NCBI RefSeq assembly: GCF_004168585.1
Contig: NZ_PGVH01000056.1
Coordinates: 438,576-502,575, forward strand
Length of the DNA: 64,000 nucleotides
Direction: 5' to 3'
DNA from: Shewanella sp. OPT22
Lineage (GTDB): Bacteria > Pseudomonadota > Gammaproteobacteria > Enterobacterales > Shewanellaceae
Shown: piece by piece, positions 27,614-38,828 of the stretch
Layout of the letters: the number at the start of each line of letters is the position of its first letter
How positions within the stretch are numbered: position 1 is the stretch's first letter
Position numbers and translations under genes: made by a program
The notes under the pieces: generated by a model
Databases searched by the model: none
What the model was told of the DNA's origin: nothing
What the model saw: the letters and a program-made list of their open reading frames with translations, nothing else

Positions 27614-28492
27614 TCACTTAACTTTAGCTTTGCGACTCTCACCAGGTCCATAACCAAAGTGTCGTTTATAGGCTTTAGCAAATGAAGCGTCACTTTGATA
27701 ACCCACATCAAGCGCTACTTCAAAAACACTATCACCTTTCCGTAAACGCTTCTGCGCTTCAGAGAGCCTTAATTGAGTTAGGTAGTCCATGACACTGGTA
27801 CCAAAATACTCTTTAAAGTATTTTGCAAAGCTGGCTCTGGAGTATCCACCAGTATCGGCTAACGATTGCGTTGTCCAGTTGCCTGCGATATTTTGCTGAA
27901 TGGCTTCTAACACACGGCTCATTTTTACATCTTGCAGCGCTTTGAAATAACCCGTTTGATTATCGAGTTTCGCTAACATCCTCAAGACTGCGATAAAAAA
28001 CGCTTCGCTCAAACGAGACAGCAAAATGCTACTTGAATCCAGTCCAGACTCTGCTTCAGCGACCAACGCTTGAATTAAGTGACTGGTTAAGCCATTCGTA
28101 TCTTTTGCCTTTAATACAATACAACTTGGTAACTGCATTAATAAGGGGTGAGCAGCATCTTCCGCAAAATCAAAAAAACCGCACACTAAGCCAGTACTAT
28201 TGTCGATGGACTTTTCAATAGGGTGACTAATGAAAGGAGCACCTAATTCAGTATCAGGGGTATCAGCAATAACATGTTGGGCATCATGGGGGAAAATAAC
28301 CATATCGCCAGCAACAAGTTCAATACCTTTTAACTCATGAGCGTGTAAATAGGCTTTACCGCTAGAAATAAAGTGAAAACTCGCAAGCCCAGAACCTGAA
28401 GTATCCGTAGACCATGTATTGCACATCCGTGCACGATGAAAAATCGTTGCATTGAGATGAAAACGATTCAAGACTTGTTCCAGTAATTTCAT
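27614..28492 (-). CDS. AraC-family regulator, cupin_6 type
   Basis: 292 residues. The N-terminal AraC-type cupin (about 10-190, with FHFISSGKAYLHA and GDMVIFPHDAQHV) is followed by two helix-turn-helix units (about 190-285; WTTQSLADTGGYSRASFAKYF and VFEVALDVGYQSDASFAKAY). Its divergent neighbour is the cupredoxin-like gene at 28630, 138 bp away, a possible target. The effector is unknown. Confidence 0.88.
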   Translation of the reverse strand: MKLLEQVLNRFHLNATIFHRARMCNTWSTDTSGSGLASFHFISSGKAYLHAHELKGIELVAGDMVIFPHDAQHVIADTPDTELGAPFISHPIEKSIDNSTGLVCGFFDFAEDAAHPLLMQLPSCIVLKAKDTNGLTSHLIQALVAEAESGLDSSSILLSRLSEAFFIAVLRMLAKLDNQTGYFKALQDVKMSRVLEAIQQNIAGNWTTQSLADTGGYSRASFAKYFKEYFGTSVMDYLTQLRLSEAQKRLRKGDSVFEVALDVGYQSDASFAKAYKRHFGYGPGESRKAKVK

Positions 28493-28629
28493 CGATTAAT
28501 TTATCCCTAGACACTCGAACATAATTTGCAGACGGATGAGCATACCGCACTCATGAAGCTTTATCTAATATGTACTCAACAAACATCAACCCCACTAAAT
28601 TTGAATTATTAACTTTGAGGTACATTGAA

Positions 28630-29016
28630 ATGTTTAAATCTATCACTAAATTTGCCAGCGTTGCCCTACTTGGTTTAGCTACATTATTTGCCGGTTTTGC
28701 TAGCGCAGGAACACCACAAAAAAATGAAGATGGTGTCACCGTCATTTACTTAGACCAGCACGGTGGTCATTTCTCAGCGAAAGATACCCTTGCAGGTTTA
28801 AAAGAAGGTAAATATCAATTTGAAATTACAAACAAAGCCGGCAAGCTAGTTGGTTTTCAATTACAAAACTTTACCACTCGTGAGCAATTAGACATGTTTC
28901 CAATTGAAGCTGGTGAAACAAAACGTACTGATGTAATCACAGTGACTAAAGAAGGTGTGCGTTTCCGTTGCCCTATCAACCCAACACCTTGGTACGACAT
29001 GGACGTAATTAAGTAA
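28630..29016 (+). CDS. Secreted cupredoxin-like protein
   Basis: 128 residues from the ATG at 28630, supported by GAGG upstream; a longer in-frame reading from 28570 has no such site. The signal peptide is residues 1-26 (FAGFASA). The rest looks like a one-domain cupredoxin fold with FEITNKAGKLVGFQLQN and a C-terminal RFRCPINPTPWYDMDVIK. Cys114 and Met124 sit where copper ligands usually lie, but the canonical His between them is absent. Metal binding is therefore uncertain. Confidence 0.72.
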   Translation: MFKSITKFASVALLGLATLFAGFASAGTPQKNEDGVTVIYLDQHGGHFSAKDTLAGLKEGKYQFEITNKAGKLVGFQLQNFTTREQLDMFPIEAGETKRTDVITVTKEGVRFRCPINPTPWYDMDVIK

Positions 29017-29072
29017 CATTAATGAGTTTTCATCAACCTTATTCACTTCCCTAACGTTCAAAGTGAAGCCCA

Positions 29073-29097
29073 AGCCCTCAATCTAGAGGGCTTTTTT
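29073..29097 (+). terminator. Rho-independent terminator of the cupredoxin-like gene
   Basis: AGCCCTC (29073-29079) and GAGGGCT (29086-29092) form a GC-rich 7-bp stem with a 6-nt loop, followed directly by a T-run. Confidence 0.85.
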
Positions 29098-29203
29098 AGT
29101 TTTATCACACTTAAAAACTAAACTTCAGCTTAACGGACTTTAATTTACTCTATGAGCCAATTTAACTCATACTAGTGAAAACCTCTTAAGAACCTATAAA
29201 TCT

Positions 29204-30571
29204 GTGGATAAACTTGGTCCTATTTATCAACAATTATCTGAAATTGTTAAATACGATGACAATGAAGAAGTGATTCCTACTGAACCTCAAGATACAAAGG
29301 AAAATCAAATTGCAGGTCATCATTATGATATTGAACCTGATACGGAAATTGCCAAGCCGAATGGCAATTTTTTCAGTGATTACGATGATAGCTTCATCAT
29401 TCGGGAAGCAGCAATTCAGCCCATGCCAGTCGTGCAGCAAAAAACGAGAGAACCAGAAACCAAAGACGAAGACTTTAATCTTGCACAGTTCAAATCAAAA
29501 ACTAACTCAATCAAAAGTGAACCTCACGCTACACAACAAGATTCTAAAGCTAGCCCGTTATTAAATGCCAGTGTCCCACCAACTTTAAATAAACAGGTTA
29601 CGAAAAGACCAGATGTAGAATGGGCATTCGCCGAAGTAAAAGCGCAACACTTGTCAAAGCTACAGCATGATATCTGTCTGGGCTTACACAAAGCCCTGCA
29701 AACAGATATCCATACCGATTTGCCAATTAGTGTATATATAGCTGGCTTAAGCCAGTTCATTCAAGAAGTGTCTGGTGACTTATCAAAAGCCCAGAAAGAT
29801 GCTTTATGGGAGTGTGTTTCTTGGCTTAACCATGCAGCTCAATGCACGATACCTAAAGACTGTATTTCAATGTCTAATTTAGCTTCACAATTTAACATCA
29901 AGTATCAATATAATGAATTGAGTGATGAATATACAATGACAACAACGCCACAATACTTTAAGTATGCAGCTTTTTTCGGTGTCGTTAGATCTGCAAGCTG
30001 CTTGCATCTGGGTGTTTATGATCATTTTAGTGAAAAGTACGCAAGAGACGTTTGTAAAATCATCAACGAACTAGGCTTTAAATCCGCAATTGAGCTCGCA
30101 GCGGGCCGAGGACAACAAACGGCTTGTTTTCAAGCTATTAAACAAAACGTTGCAGAAACTACCGACCCCATTCTTAATCCCAGACCTTACCCAACAGTAA
30201 CAATCACTGCGAAAGATGGAAAAACATCTGTTTTGGATAGAGAAAGAGCAAAAGAGAATACAACCTTGTATTTAGCCTGCCATCCGGTAAAAGATATGTG
30301 GCCAACACTATTTGAAAATACAGAATATCCCTTTGTTGTTTTAACGGTAGGACCAGAAGCTTCTGGCTTTTTAAGAGATGCAAATAAGTTTTTGAGCTAT
30401 AAAACTGAGAGTGCGTCCATTGACATAAATCTAAAGCACTACTCTAAACTGCATAATGCAGATGTAGTGCAGCTACTATTTTTCAACACTTCAGCTCAAA
30501 AAGCTCAAAAACTGGTTCGCCAACTTTCCCCTAAATATGCAAAAGTTGAAGACCTCAGATGTTATAAATAA
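29204..30571 (+). CDS. Unrecognised 455-residue protein, possible methyltransferase-like domain
   Basis: GTG start; there is no in-frame ATG until about residue 74. Residues 1-135 are polar, acidic and low in hydrophobics, probably disordered. Residues 136-455 look folded, and AIELAAGRGQQTACFQA (295-311) resembles motif I of Rossmann methyltransferases. LYLACHPVKDMWP (355-367) and PFVVLTVGPEASGF (376-389) could be later core strands. There is no signal peptide. It stands alone between a terminator and the convergent parC. The disordered N-terminus and odd composition are like secreted effector-type proteins, but no secretion signal is visible. Function unknown. Confidence 0.6.
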   Translation: MDKLGPIYQQLSEIVKYDDNEEVIPTEPQDTKENQIAGHHYDIEPDTEIAKPNGNFFSDYDDSFIIREAAIQPMPVVQQKTREPETKDEDFNLAQFKSKTNSIKSEPHATQQDSKASPLLNASVPPTLNKQVTKRPDVEWAFAEVKAQHLSKLQHDICLGLHKALQTDIHTDLPISVYIAGLSQFIQEVSGDLSKAQKDALWECVSWLNHAAQCTIPKDCISMSNLASQFNIKYQYNELSDEYTMTTTPQYFKYAAFFGVVRSASCLHLGVYDHFSEKYARDVCKIINELGFKSAIELAAGRGQQTACFQAIKQNVAETTDPILNPRPYPTVTITAKDGKTSVLDRERAKENTTLYLACHPVKDMWPTLFENTEYPFVVLTVGPEASGFLRDANKFLSYKTESASIDINLKHYSKLHNADVVQLLFFNTSAQKAQKLVRQLSPKYAKVEDLRCYK

Positions 30572-30623
30572 GAAAGATAACGTCTTTGACGTAAGGTCTC
30601 TTCTTCATAGCGACACACACTTT

Positions 30624-32897
30624 TTAAATTACAGTTTCAGCTTCTACGCCACCAACTTCAACAAGGTCAACTCGCTGTAGTCCTCTTGGTAATTTAGCAC
30701 CACGGCGACCACGTTCACCTCGATAATGCTCAAGGTCACTTGGTTTAAGCGTTAACTTGCGCTTACCGGCCCATAAGGTCACAGGCGTATCAGCAGGGAT
30801 CACTTGTAAATGAGTCAGTAGTTCTTCTCTGTCTTTTGCTTTGGCACTCGGAATACCGATGATCTTATTGCCTTTACCTTTGCTTAACTGAGGTAATGCA
30901 TTAATGGAGAACAACAGCATCCGACCTTCGTTGGTAATCGCAATCAACGAAGCACCATCAGAGTTATCAATTTTACGAGGTGGTAATGCTTTTGCGTTTA
31001 CTGGTAGCGACAACAAAGCCTTGCCAGATTTATTTCGCGACACCATATCGGCAAAATTACAAATAAAGCCATATCCTGCGTCACTTGCCATTAAGTAACA
31101 TTGCTTGTCTTCACCCATGACCACATGCTCCATTTGCTCACCTTGAGCAACATTGAAACGAGTGGTAATCGGCTCCCCCTGACTTCGAGCCGATGGCATA
31201 GTATGCGTTTCAGTTGCGAACGCTCTACCGGAAGAGTCAATAAATACAGTTTGTTGATTACTTCGACCAATAGCGCTGCTTAGGTATGCATCACCAGACT
31301 TATAATTTAATGCTGTTGCATCAATATCATGCCCTTTAGCACAACGTATCCAACCTTTTTCAGACAGTACCACCGTTACCGCTTCACTTGGAACTAAGTC
31401 TTGTTGAGACAACGCTTTAGACTCTTGACGCTCAACAACAGGTGAACGCCTTTCATCACCAAATGTCTCGCCATCTTTAACCAGCTCTTTTTTAACAAGA
31501 GTTTTTAAACGTCGCTCTGAACTTAACGTTAACTGCAATGCATCACGCTCTTTAGCCAATTCATCTTGCTCGGTACGGATTTTCATCTCTTCGAGCTTGG
31601 CTAAGTGTCGCAATTTAAGATCAAGTATCGCTTCAGCTTGCTTATCAGATAAATTAAAGCGAGACATTAACTCTGCTTTTGGCTCATCATGAAAACGAAT
31701 GATCTCGATAACTTCATCAATATTGAGGAAGGCAACCATCAAAGCATCAAGCACATGCAAACGAGCTAACACTTTGTCTAAGCGGAATTGTAAGCGACGA
31801 CGAACGGTTTCGGTTCTGAAAATCAACCATTCTGTCAGTAACGTACGTAAACCTTTTACTTTTGGACGACCATCAAGCCCGAGAACATTTAAATTAACTC
31901 TGAAACTTTTTTCTAAATCTGTCGTAGCAAACAAGTGCGCCATCAACTGCTCACAGTCGATACGATTTGAACGAGGTACAATGACCAATCGTACTGGATT
32001 TTCGTGATCAGATTCATCTCGAATATCTGAAACCATTGGCAGCTTTTTCGCTTGCATCTGTGATGCAACTTGCTCAATTAACTTGGCACAACCGACTTGG
32101 TGAGGTAAGGCTGTAATGACAATTTCACCATGCTCAATGCCATACACAGCTCGCATTTTAATTGAGCCGCGTCCAGTATCATAGATTTTACGTAAGTCTG
32201 GAGCAGGAGTAATAATTTCAGCTTCAGTCGGGTAATCTGGCGCTGGTACAAACTCCATCAAACGTTCAGTATCAGCTTTAGGATTATCTAAAAGCTCAAC
32301 ACTAGCATTCACTAACTCTCGCACGTTATGTGGAGGTATATCGGTAGCCATGCCAACAGCAATACCCGTAATACCGTTTATCAATATGTGCGGCAGGCGT
32401 GACGGTAACACTAACGGCTCTTTCATCGTGCCATCAAAGTTAACGCCCCAATCGACAGTCCCTTGCCCAAGCTCACTTAATAAAACTTCAGAAAACTTAG
32501 ATAATTTCGCTTCGGTGTAACGCATTGCTGCGAATGATTTTGGATCGTCTGGCGCACCCCAGTTACCTTGACCGTCAACCAATGGATAACGATACGAAAA
32601 CGGCTGAGCCATCAACACCATTGCTTCATAACAAGCACTATCGCCGTGAGGATGATATTTACCGAGCACATCACCTACAGTACGAGCCGATTTTTTGTAT
32701 TTTGCTGCAGCTGATAAGCCGAGCTCGCTCATTGCGTAAATAATACGGCGCTGTACTGGTTTTAAGCCATCACCAATGTGTGGTAAAGCTCGATCCATGA
32801 TGACGTACATGGAGTAGTTTAAATAGGCATCTTCGGTAAAACGCCTCAGCGGCATTTGCTCAACGCCATCAAGGCTCAAGTCAATGGCATCACTCAT
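30624..32897 (-). CDS. parC: DNA topoisomerase IV subunit A
   Basis: 757 residues. It decatenates sister chromosomes with ParE. The catalytic tyrosine is in [11 protein letters not shown] (Tyr127, E. coli Tyr120). The quinolone region [15 protein letters not shown] keeps Ser87 and Glu91 (E. coli Ser80 and Glu84), so it carries the susceptible residues. The C-terminal beta-pinwheel starts at about 500. Its start overlaps the stop of the upstream PQQ-type dehydrogenase gene by 8 bp, making a parE-dehydrogenase-parC operon. Confidence 0.97.
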   Translation of the reverse strand: MSDAIDLSLDGVEQMPLRRFTEDAYLNYSMYVIMDRALPHIGDGLKPVQRRIIYAMSELGLSAAAKYKKSARTVGDVLGKYHPHGDSACYEAMVLMAQPFSYRYPLVDGQGNWGAPDDPKSFAAMRYTEAKLSKFSEVLLSELGQGTVDWGVNFDGTMKEPLVLPSRLPHILINGITGIAVGMATDIPPHNVRELVNASVELLDNPKADTERLMEFVPAPDYPTEAEIITPAPDLRKIYDTGRGSIKMRAVYGIEHGEIVITALPHQVGCAKLIEQVASQMQAKKLPMVSDIRDESDHENPVRLVIVPRSNRIDCEQLMAHLFATTDLEKSFRVNLNVLGLDGRPKVKGLRTLLTEWLIFRTETVRRRLQFRLDKVLARLHVLDALMVAFLNIDEVIEIIRFHDEPKAELMSRFNLSDKQAEAILDLKLRHLAKLEEMKIRTEQDELAKERDALQLTLSSERRLKTLVKKELVKDGETFGDERRSPVVERQESKALSQQDLVPSEAVTVVLSEKGWIRCAKGHDIDATALNYKSGDAYLSSAIGRSNQQTVFIDSSGRAFATETHTMPSARSQGEPITTRFNVAQGEQMEHVVMGEDKQCYLMASDAGYGFICNFADMVSRNKSGKALLSLPVNAKALPPRKIDNSDGASLIAITNEGRMLLFSINALPQLSKGKGNKIIGIPSAKAKDREELLTHLQVIPADTPVTLWAGKRKLTLKPSDLEHYRGERGRRGAKLPRGLQRVDLVEVGGVEAETVI

Positions 32898-34038
32898 TAT
32901 CTAAATCCTGTTCTTGTGAAGATTGTTGTTCTTCTTTTTGACCTTTATAAAACAGGCGATATAGATTGCCTTTGAGATCATCAGAAATATACATCGCACC
33001 GTCTTGAGCAATCGCCAATGAGTAAGGTCTTGCAACCGGGAACTCACCATCTAAAAAGCTCACTAGTGTATTGCGACTGATCACTTTATTATTTTCTAGC
33101 TGTAGCCAAACAATTTGGTAGCCCACCTTACTCGAGCGATTCCATGAACCATTTTCAGCGACAAAAAGTTGATTGTGATACTTTTCAGGGAATTGTTTTG
33201 CTTTATAAAACTTTACCCCAATCGGCTCAACATGCGCAGGTAACTCATACTCAGGCAAGGTAATTTGTAAGTTTTTTGGTTTGATATAGGCGCGCTCTTT
33301 TACTGATGCGCCATGTAAATACGGGAAGCCAAAGTGCTCGCCTTTATAAGTGACACGGTTAATTTCATCGGCAGGAAGGTTATCTCCCATCCAGTCTCTG
33401 CCACTATCAGCAAACCACAAAGCGCCATCAGTTGGTGACCAATCAAAACCTCTTATACGGCGAATTCCTGTTGCGATTTGCTCCGTAGATCCCGTATTAA
33501 CGTCAATGGCAATAATGCCACCAAAAGGCTGCTCAGCTTCACAGACATTACAAGGCGCACTTAACGATACATACAGACGCCCATCATCACCAAAGTGCAT
33601 GGCTCGATGTGCACGCTTTTTAGGTTTTGGTAATTTGTCATAAATGATTTGTGGGCGTCCTGGGCGGCGTAATCTTTGCTCAATTGAGCGATATTTCAAG
33701 ATCCGATTTTCGACTGCAACGTATAAATCGCCATCATAAAAAGCAATCGCCTCAGGGGATTTCAGTCCCTTAGCAATAACATAACGCTTTTCTACTCGAC
33801 CATCATGATCGCTATCAACCAAGGCGGTAATTATGCCTGCTTTACCAGAACCAACAAATACAGTTCCTCTGTCGCCAATGGCCAACTGCTTAGCGTCACC
33901 GAGATCCGAGGCATACAAGCTCACCCCAAATCCTTTCGTTACAGTGATATGTAACGACTGGGAAGCGACTGCCGTCGTCGTCACTAATAATGCGACGGCA
34001 ACAACACAATTTCTAAATTTATTTAGACTGCTCAACAT
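32890..34038 (-). CDS. PQQ-dependent sugar (sorbosone) dehydrogenase-like protein
   Basis: 382 residues with a signal peptide (about 1-25). A six-bladed beta-propeller follows, with repeated blade motifs such as [35 protein letters not shown] and [16 protein letters not shown], as in soluble glucose and sorbosone dehydrogenases. PQQ binding cannot be confirmed. Its position between parE (12 bp) and parC (8-bp overlap) is shared with Shewanella relatives, although no link to topoisomerase function is known. The C-terminus is Gln/Glu-rich. Confidence 0.85.
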   Translation of the reverse strand: MLSSLNKFRNCVVAVALLVTTTAVASQSLHITVTKGFGVSLYASDLGDAKQLAIGDRGTVFVGSGKAGIITALVDSDHDGRVEKRYVIAKGLKSPEAIAFYDGDLYVAVENRILKYRSIEQRLRRPGRPQIIYDKLPKPKKRAHRAMHFGDDGRLYVSLSAPCNVCEAEQPFGGIIAIDVNTGSTEQIATGIRRIRGFDWSPTDGALWFADSGRDWMGDNLPADEINRVTYKGEHFGFPYLHGASVKERAYIKPKNLQITLPEYELPAHVEPIGVKFYKAKQFPEKYHNQLFVAENGSWNRSSKVGYQIVWLQLENNKVISRNTLVSFLDGEFPVARPYSLAIAQDGAMYISDDLKGNLYRLFYKGQKEEQQSSQEQDLDNE

Positions 34039-34050
34039 AAATCATCCATT

Positions 34051-35943
<1,893 letters not shown>

Positions 35944-36001
35944 TTATTTTGGGTCAATCGAAAATCTAGTCGTAAAACTAGCCATGTTGCGTTTCTGTGT
36001 G

Positions 36002-36580
36002 TCAATTTGTCAACTCTAAAAAATGACATATTTGCGGTAACTTTTCATCATAGCCGACAAAACTGTGGTTGCCACCCGCTTCTAAGGTCATTTTACAGCA
36101 ATGGTATTTATTTACAGCTTCTTGATAATCTAATACTTCATCGCCAGTTTGCAGTAATACATAAAAACGATCTGGATTACAGATCGCAGGAGTATCGTAA
36201 TCTTTGAGCCACACCTGATGCTCTTGAGTAACTTCAAAGCCTTGTTCAGTATAAGGATTAAATTGTGGGCCCAGTAATTCTTCCATTAATTCGTATGGTT
36301 TAACAGCAGGATTAATTAACACAGCCTTACCGCCGTATTTTTCTGCCAAATACGAAGCAAAATATCCACCTAAAGATGAACCCAAAAACCTGAGTTTTTC
36401 GCCTTTTTCTACTGCACGTTCAACAATACTACACAGTAATTCTATCGCTTTTGCCGGACAGTTAGGTAATTGAGGCTGATAAAAAGGAAGGCTTGGAAAG
36501 TGTTTCTCAACATAAGTTCGAGTTAACACGCCTTTGTCTGACAATGGAGAGCTATTAAATCCATGAATGTAGAGCAGCAT
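36002..36580 (-). CDS. yqiA: YqiA-type alpha/beta-hydrolase esterase
   Basis: 192 residues. The start LLYIHGFNSSPLSDKG holds the oxyanion region. GSSLGGYFASYLAEKYG is the nucleophile elbow (Ser in GSSLGG), and GGNHSFVGYDE near the end carries the catalytic His. It acts on short acyl esters in E. coli. It sits between cpdA and parE, as in enterobacteria. Confidence 0.93.
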   Translation of the reverse strand: MLLYIHGFNSSPLSDKGVLTRTYVEKHFPSLPFYQPQLPNCPAKAIELLCSIVERAVEKGEKLRFLGSSLGGYFASYLAEKYGGKAVLINPAVKPYELMEELLGPQFNPYTEQGFEVTQEHQVWLKDYDTPAICNPDRFYVLLQTGDEVLDYQEAVNKYHCCKMTLEAGGNHSFVGYDEKLPQICHFLELTN

Positions 36581-36586
36581 ATATCC

Positions 36587-36612
36587 TCACGCTGCGGCTA
36601 AGCACAGCGTGA
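36587..36612 (-). terminator. Stem-loop between cpdA and yqiA
   Basis: TCACGCTG (36587-36594) pairs with CAGCGTGA (36605-36612) across a 10-nt loop. It lies in the 42-bp gap within the operon. With no T-run after it on the minus strand, it more likely tunes read-through or mRNA stability than ends transcription fully. Confidence 0.45.
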
Positions 36613-36622
36613 ATTTCTGTAC

Positions 36623-37465
36623 TTAATATCCGCTAACTTCATTTTCAGGTGAAAAACGATCGCCTTGAACACGATAAACAGTAGAGTAAATGCTACCATC
36701 AGCTTTCAGTTCCAGCAAACGATAACCTGGTTGTAAGCCATCTAAAGCAAAATGATTAGACTTTGGCGTGAACTGGATACATGTCGAAGGTGAAGCTAAC
36801 ATCTTGATCGGGTGATGTTGGCCTTCATAAATACGATCGAGCTCTTGATGAATATGCCCCCACAATAATCCTTTTACCTGAGAATACTGACTCACTCGTT
36901 GTAAAAATTCATCGCCGTTTTGCAGCCAATGCTGATCCAACCACTTACAGTCAACTTTGACTGGATTATGGTGCATGGCAATTAATACATGCTTTTCTGG
37001 GTGTTGTTTAATTGCACGTTCAATAAAAGCAAACTCACTGTCTTCAATGTAACCGGATGGCTTTTTAGGTATGGTTGAGTTCAGTAGCAAAATTTGCCAG
37101 TTATCGAAGATAATTTGATTTTCTGACGCCATAGGAGCAGATGCTGCAAGTTGAGTCTGCATCATTTGCCATTCATCATGATTTCCAGGTAAAAAATGAC
37201 AGGGTGTCCGTAACCCAGAAATAGATTTAATGAAATTCTGATATGACTGAGGTGTATAATCTTGGCTGATATCACCTGTAGCCAGTAATGCATCCGCTGG
37301 ATGCGAATTTTGTGCAATTAACGCTACGACTGCATTTAGGCTGTCATTAGTATTGACGCCCAATAGCTCACCTGTTGGCTCGCCAAATAAATGAGTATCT
37401 GTTATCTGCACTATGCAAACATGATTTTCACTTTTTGTAGGGTAGTGAATCTTTGCCTGTCGCAC
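36623..37465 (-). CDS. cpdA: 3',5'-cyclic-AMP phosphodiesterase
   Basis: 280 residues of the metallophosphatase fold. Metal-binding motifs are VQITDTHLFGEP (D-x-H), ATGDISQDYTP (GD), FLPGNHDEWQMM (GNHD), MHHNPV and LLWGHIHQELD (GHxH). CpdA hydrolyses cAMP and so sets CRP activity. It is in the nudF-yqiB-cpdA-yqiA operon. Confidence 0.95.
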   Translation of the reverse strand: MRQAKIHYPTKSENHVCIVQITDTHLFGEPTGELLGVNTNDSLNAVVALIAQNSHPADALLATGDISQDYTPQSYQNFIKSISGLRTPCHFLPGNHDEWQMMQTQLAASAPMASENQIIFDNWQILLLNSTIPKKPSGYIEDSEFAFIERAIKQHPEKHVLIAMHHNPVKVDCKWLDQHWLQNGDEFLQRVSQYSQVKGLLWGHIHQELDRIYEGQHHPIKMLASPSTCIQFTPKSNHFALDGLQPGYRLLELKADGSIYSTVYRVQGDRFSPENEVSGY

Positions 37466-37486
37466 GATTTCGTTCCAGAGTTTAGT

Positions 37487-37912
37487 TTATACGATCACTT
37501 TATCGTGATTGCCTATTTTTAATAGCTCTTCCAAAAATGCATTTATTTGATATTTTTCATTACGCTGATACATTTGCGGATTTGGATAATCATACACTGG
37601 ATAAAGCCGATAAATCTGTTGACTGCTTAACACTTCTGCCAATTGAGCATCATGATACACTCGGACTAACATCTTAGGTTGATTAATAAAATCATCGCTT
37701 AGAACAGGTCTTCGAATTTCAATAAGTTGTGTATATTGCGTGTTTTCTATCAACGAAATATCTAAGTGTCCAACTTGCCCAGTTACCTGCCATTGACTCC
37801 CAGCCATGACATCTTGTGGCAACCACAATTGAATTTTGTGATAGTTCCTTCCACATAAAGCCAGAAATTCACTGACATTGGGCTGGTATCGCTTATTTTG
37901 TTTTACTGACAT
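37487..37912 (-). CDS. yqiB: DUF1249 protein YqiB
   Basis: 141 residues from the ATG at 37912, which overlaps the nudF stop (TGATG). A start at 37954 would overlap nudF by 43 bp and is less likely. YQPNVSEFLALCGRNYHKIQLWLP is split here as YQPNVSEFLALCGRNY and HKIQLWLPQD; both match DUF1249. The family is of unknown function but regularly found between nudF and cpdA. Confidence 0.9.
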   Translation of the reverse strand: MSVKQNKRYQPNVSEFLALCGRNYHKIQLWLPQDVMAGSQWQVTGQVGHLDISLIENTQYTQLIEIRRPVLSDDFINQPKMLVRVYHDAQLAEVLSSQQIYRLYPVYDYPNPQMYQRNEKYQINAFLEELLKIGNHDKVIV

Positions 37913-38517
37913 CAAATTACAGGTTTTATTTTGTGATAGTTTAATTGTAGCCATTGTAACCCAATGACAGTCGAAGCATTGTCGATTTGGCCCTGCTCAA
38001 GCATCTCAAATGCACGTTCTCTCGCCATAACATGCACTTTTATATCTTCATGTTCTTGCTCGAGTCCATAAATCCCTTTGGCTTCAGTTGCATCGACCTC
38101 TGCCCAATAAAAATAAAAGCGCTCTGATGTACCACCAGGACTGGCCAAAATGCTTTGAATTTGAGTAATGTTTTTGGCATCCAATCCTGCTTCTTCCATA
38201 AGCTCTGCTTTAGCGACTTCATGGGCGTTTCGGTTTTTATCAATCATTCCTGCCACAAGCTCAAACAACCATGGTGATTCACTGGTTCGCAGTGCAGGGA
38301 AACGAATTTGCTCAATCAACACCACTTGATCTGTGACAGGATCATAAGGAAGAACAACTACGGCATCACCACGTTCAAAAACTTCTCTTTCAATGGGATC
38401 ACTCCACCCTCCAGCGAATAATTTATGCTTGAAAGTATACTTGATGACTTTAAAAAAGCCTTGGAAAACGGTTTGCTGTTTTAACAGCTCGACATCGGAT
38501 TGAGAAAAACGCTTCAT
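37912..38517 (-). CDS. nudF: ADP-ribose diphosphatase (Nudix)
   Basis: 201 residues from the ATG at 38517 (MKRFSQSDVELL); an upstream reading to 38649 has an N-terminus unlike the family. It hydrolyses ADP-ribose to AMP and ribose 5-phosphate. The Nudix box reads GMIDKNRNAHEVAKAELMEE with AGL after it. The metal-binding EL-x-EE core is kept, but the usual Glu at box position 7 is Arg and the usual Arg before the core is Ala. Downstream ASPGGTSERFYFYWAEV is typical of NudF. It is divergent from tolC. Confidence 0.9.
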   Translation of the reverse strand: MKRFSQSDVELLKQQTVFQGFFKVIKYTFKHKLFAGGWSDPIEREVFERGDAVVVLPYDPVTDQVVLIEQIRFPALRTSESPWLFELVAGMIDKNRNAHEVAKAELMEEAGLDAKNITQIQSILASPGGTSERFYFYWAEVDATEAKGIYGLEQEHEDIKVHVMARERAFEMLEQGQIDNASTVIGLQWLQLNYHKIKPVI

Positions 38518-38828
38518 AACCTGTTTTGTCCAAAAATATGGAACGGTAGATTTCAAATTTACTTTCAGCATATCACACAGTTGCAAAATAAAATCTGTTA
38601 CACTTCCGAGTTGACTGTTAGGGGTTTGATTCTTAATATCGAACCACACTACTCAAGTATTGTGAGTAAAAAGCTGTATCGGGAAGCGTCGGGAAGCGCA
38701 AACCGCAATATTTTCAAGGTTCACTTTGCTGTAATACCAATGTTTCATTGGCGTATTATTTTGAAAATATGCATATTTCGAAGTTAATTAGTTTTCTATT
38801 GAAAACTCGGTGTCTAAAAGGACAGCAC
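38518..38828. promoter_or_regulatory. nudF-tolC intergenic region with repeats
   Basis: This 311-bp divergent gap has no gene that I can support. It contains three structures: an inverted repeat TACTCA/TGAGTA (38650-38655 and 38663-38668), two tandem copies of the 10-mer TCGGGAAGCG (38679-38698), and a hairpin CCAATG-TTT-CATTGG (38737-38751). These are plausible regulator sites or leader structure for tolC. Confidence 0.45.

Noticed and set aside
30624-32897. Quinolone-resistance substitutions in parC
   Set aside because: The Ser and Glu equivalent to E. coli Ser80 and Glu84 are unchanged.
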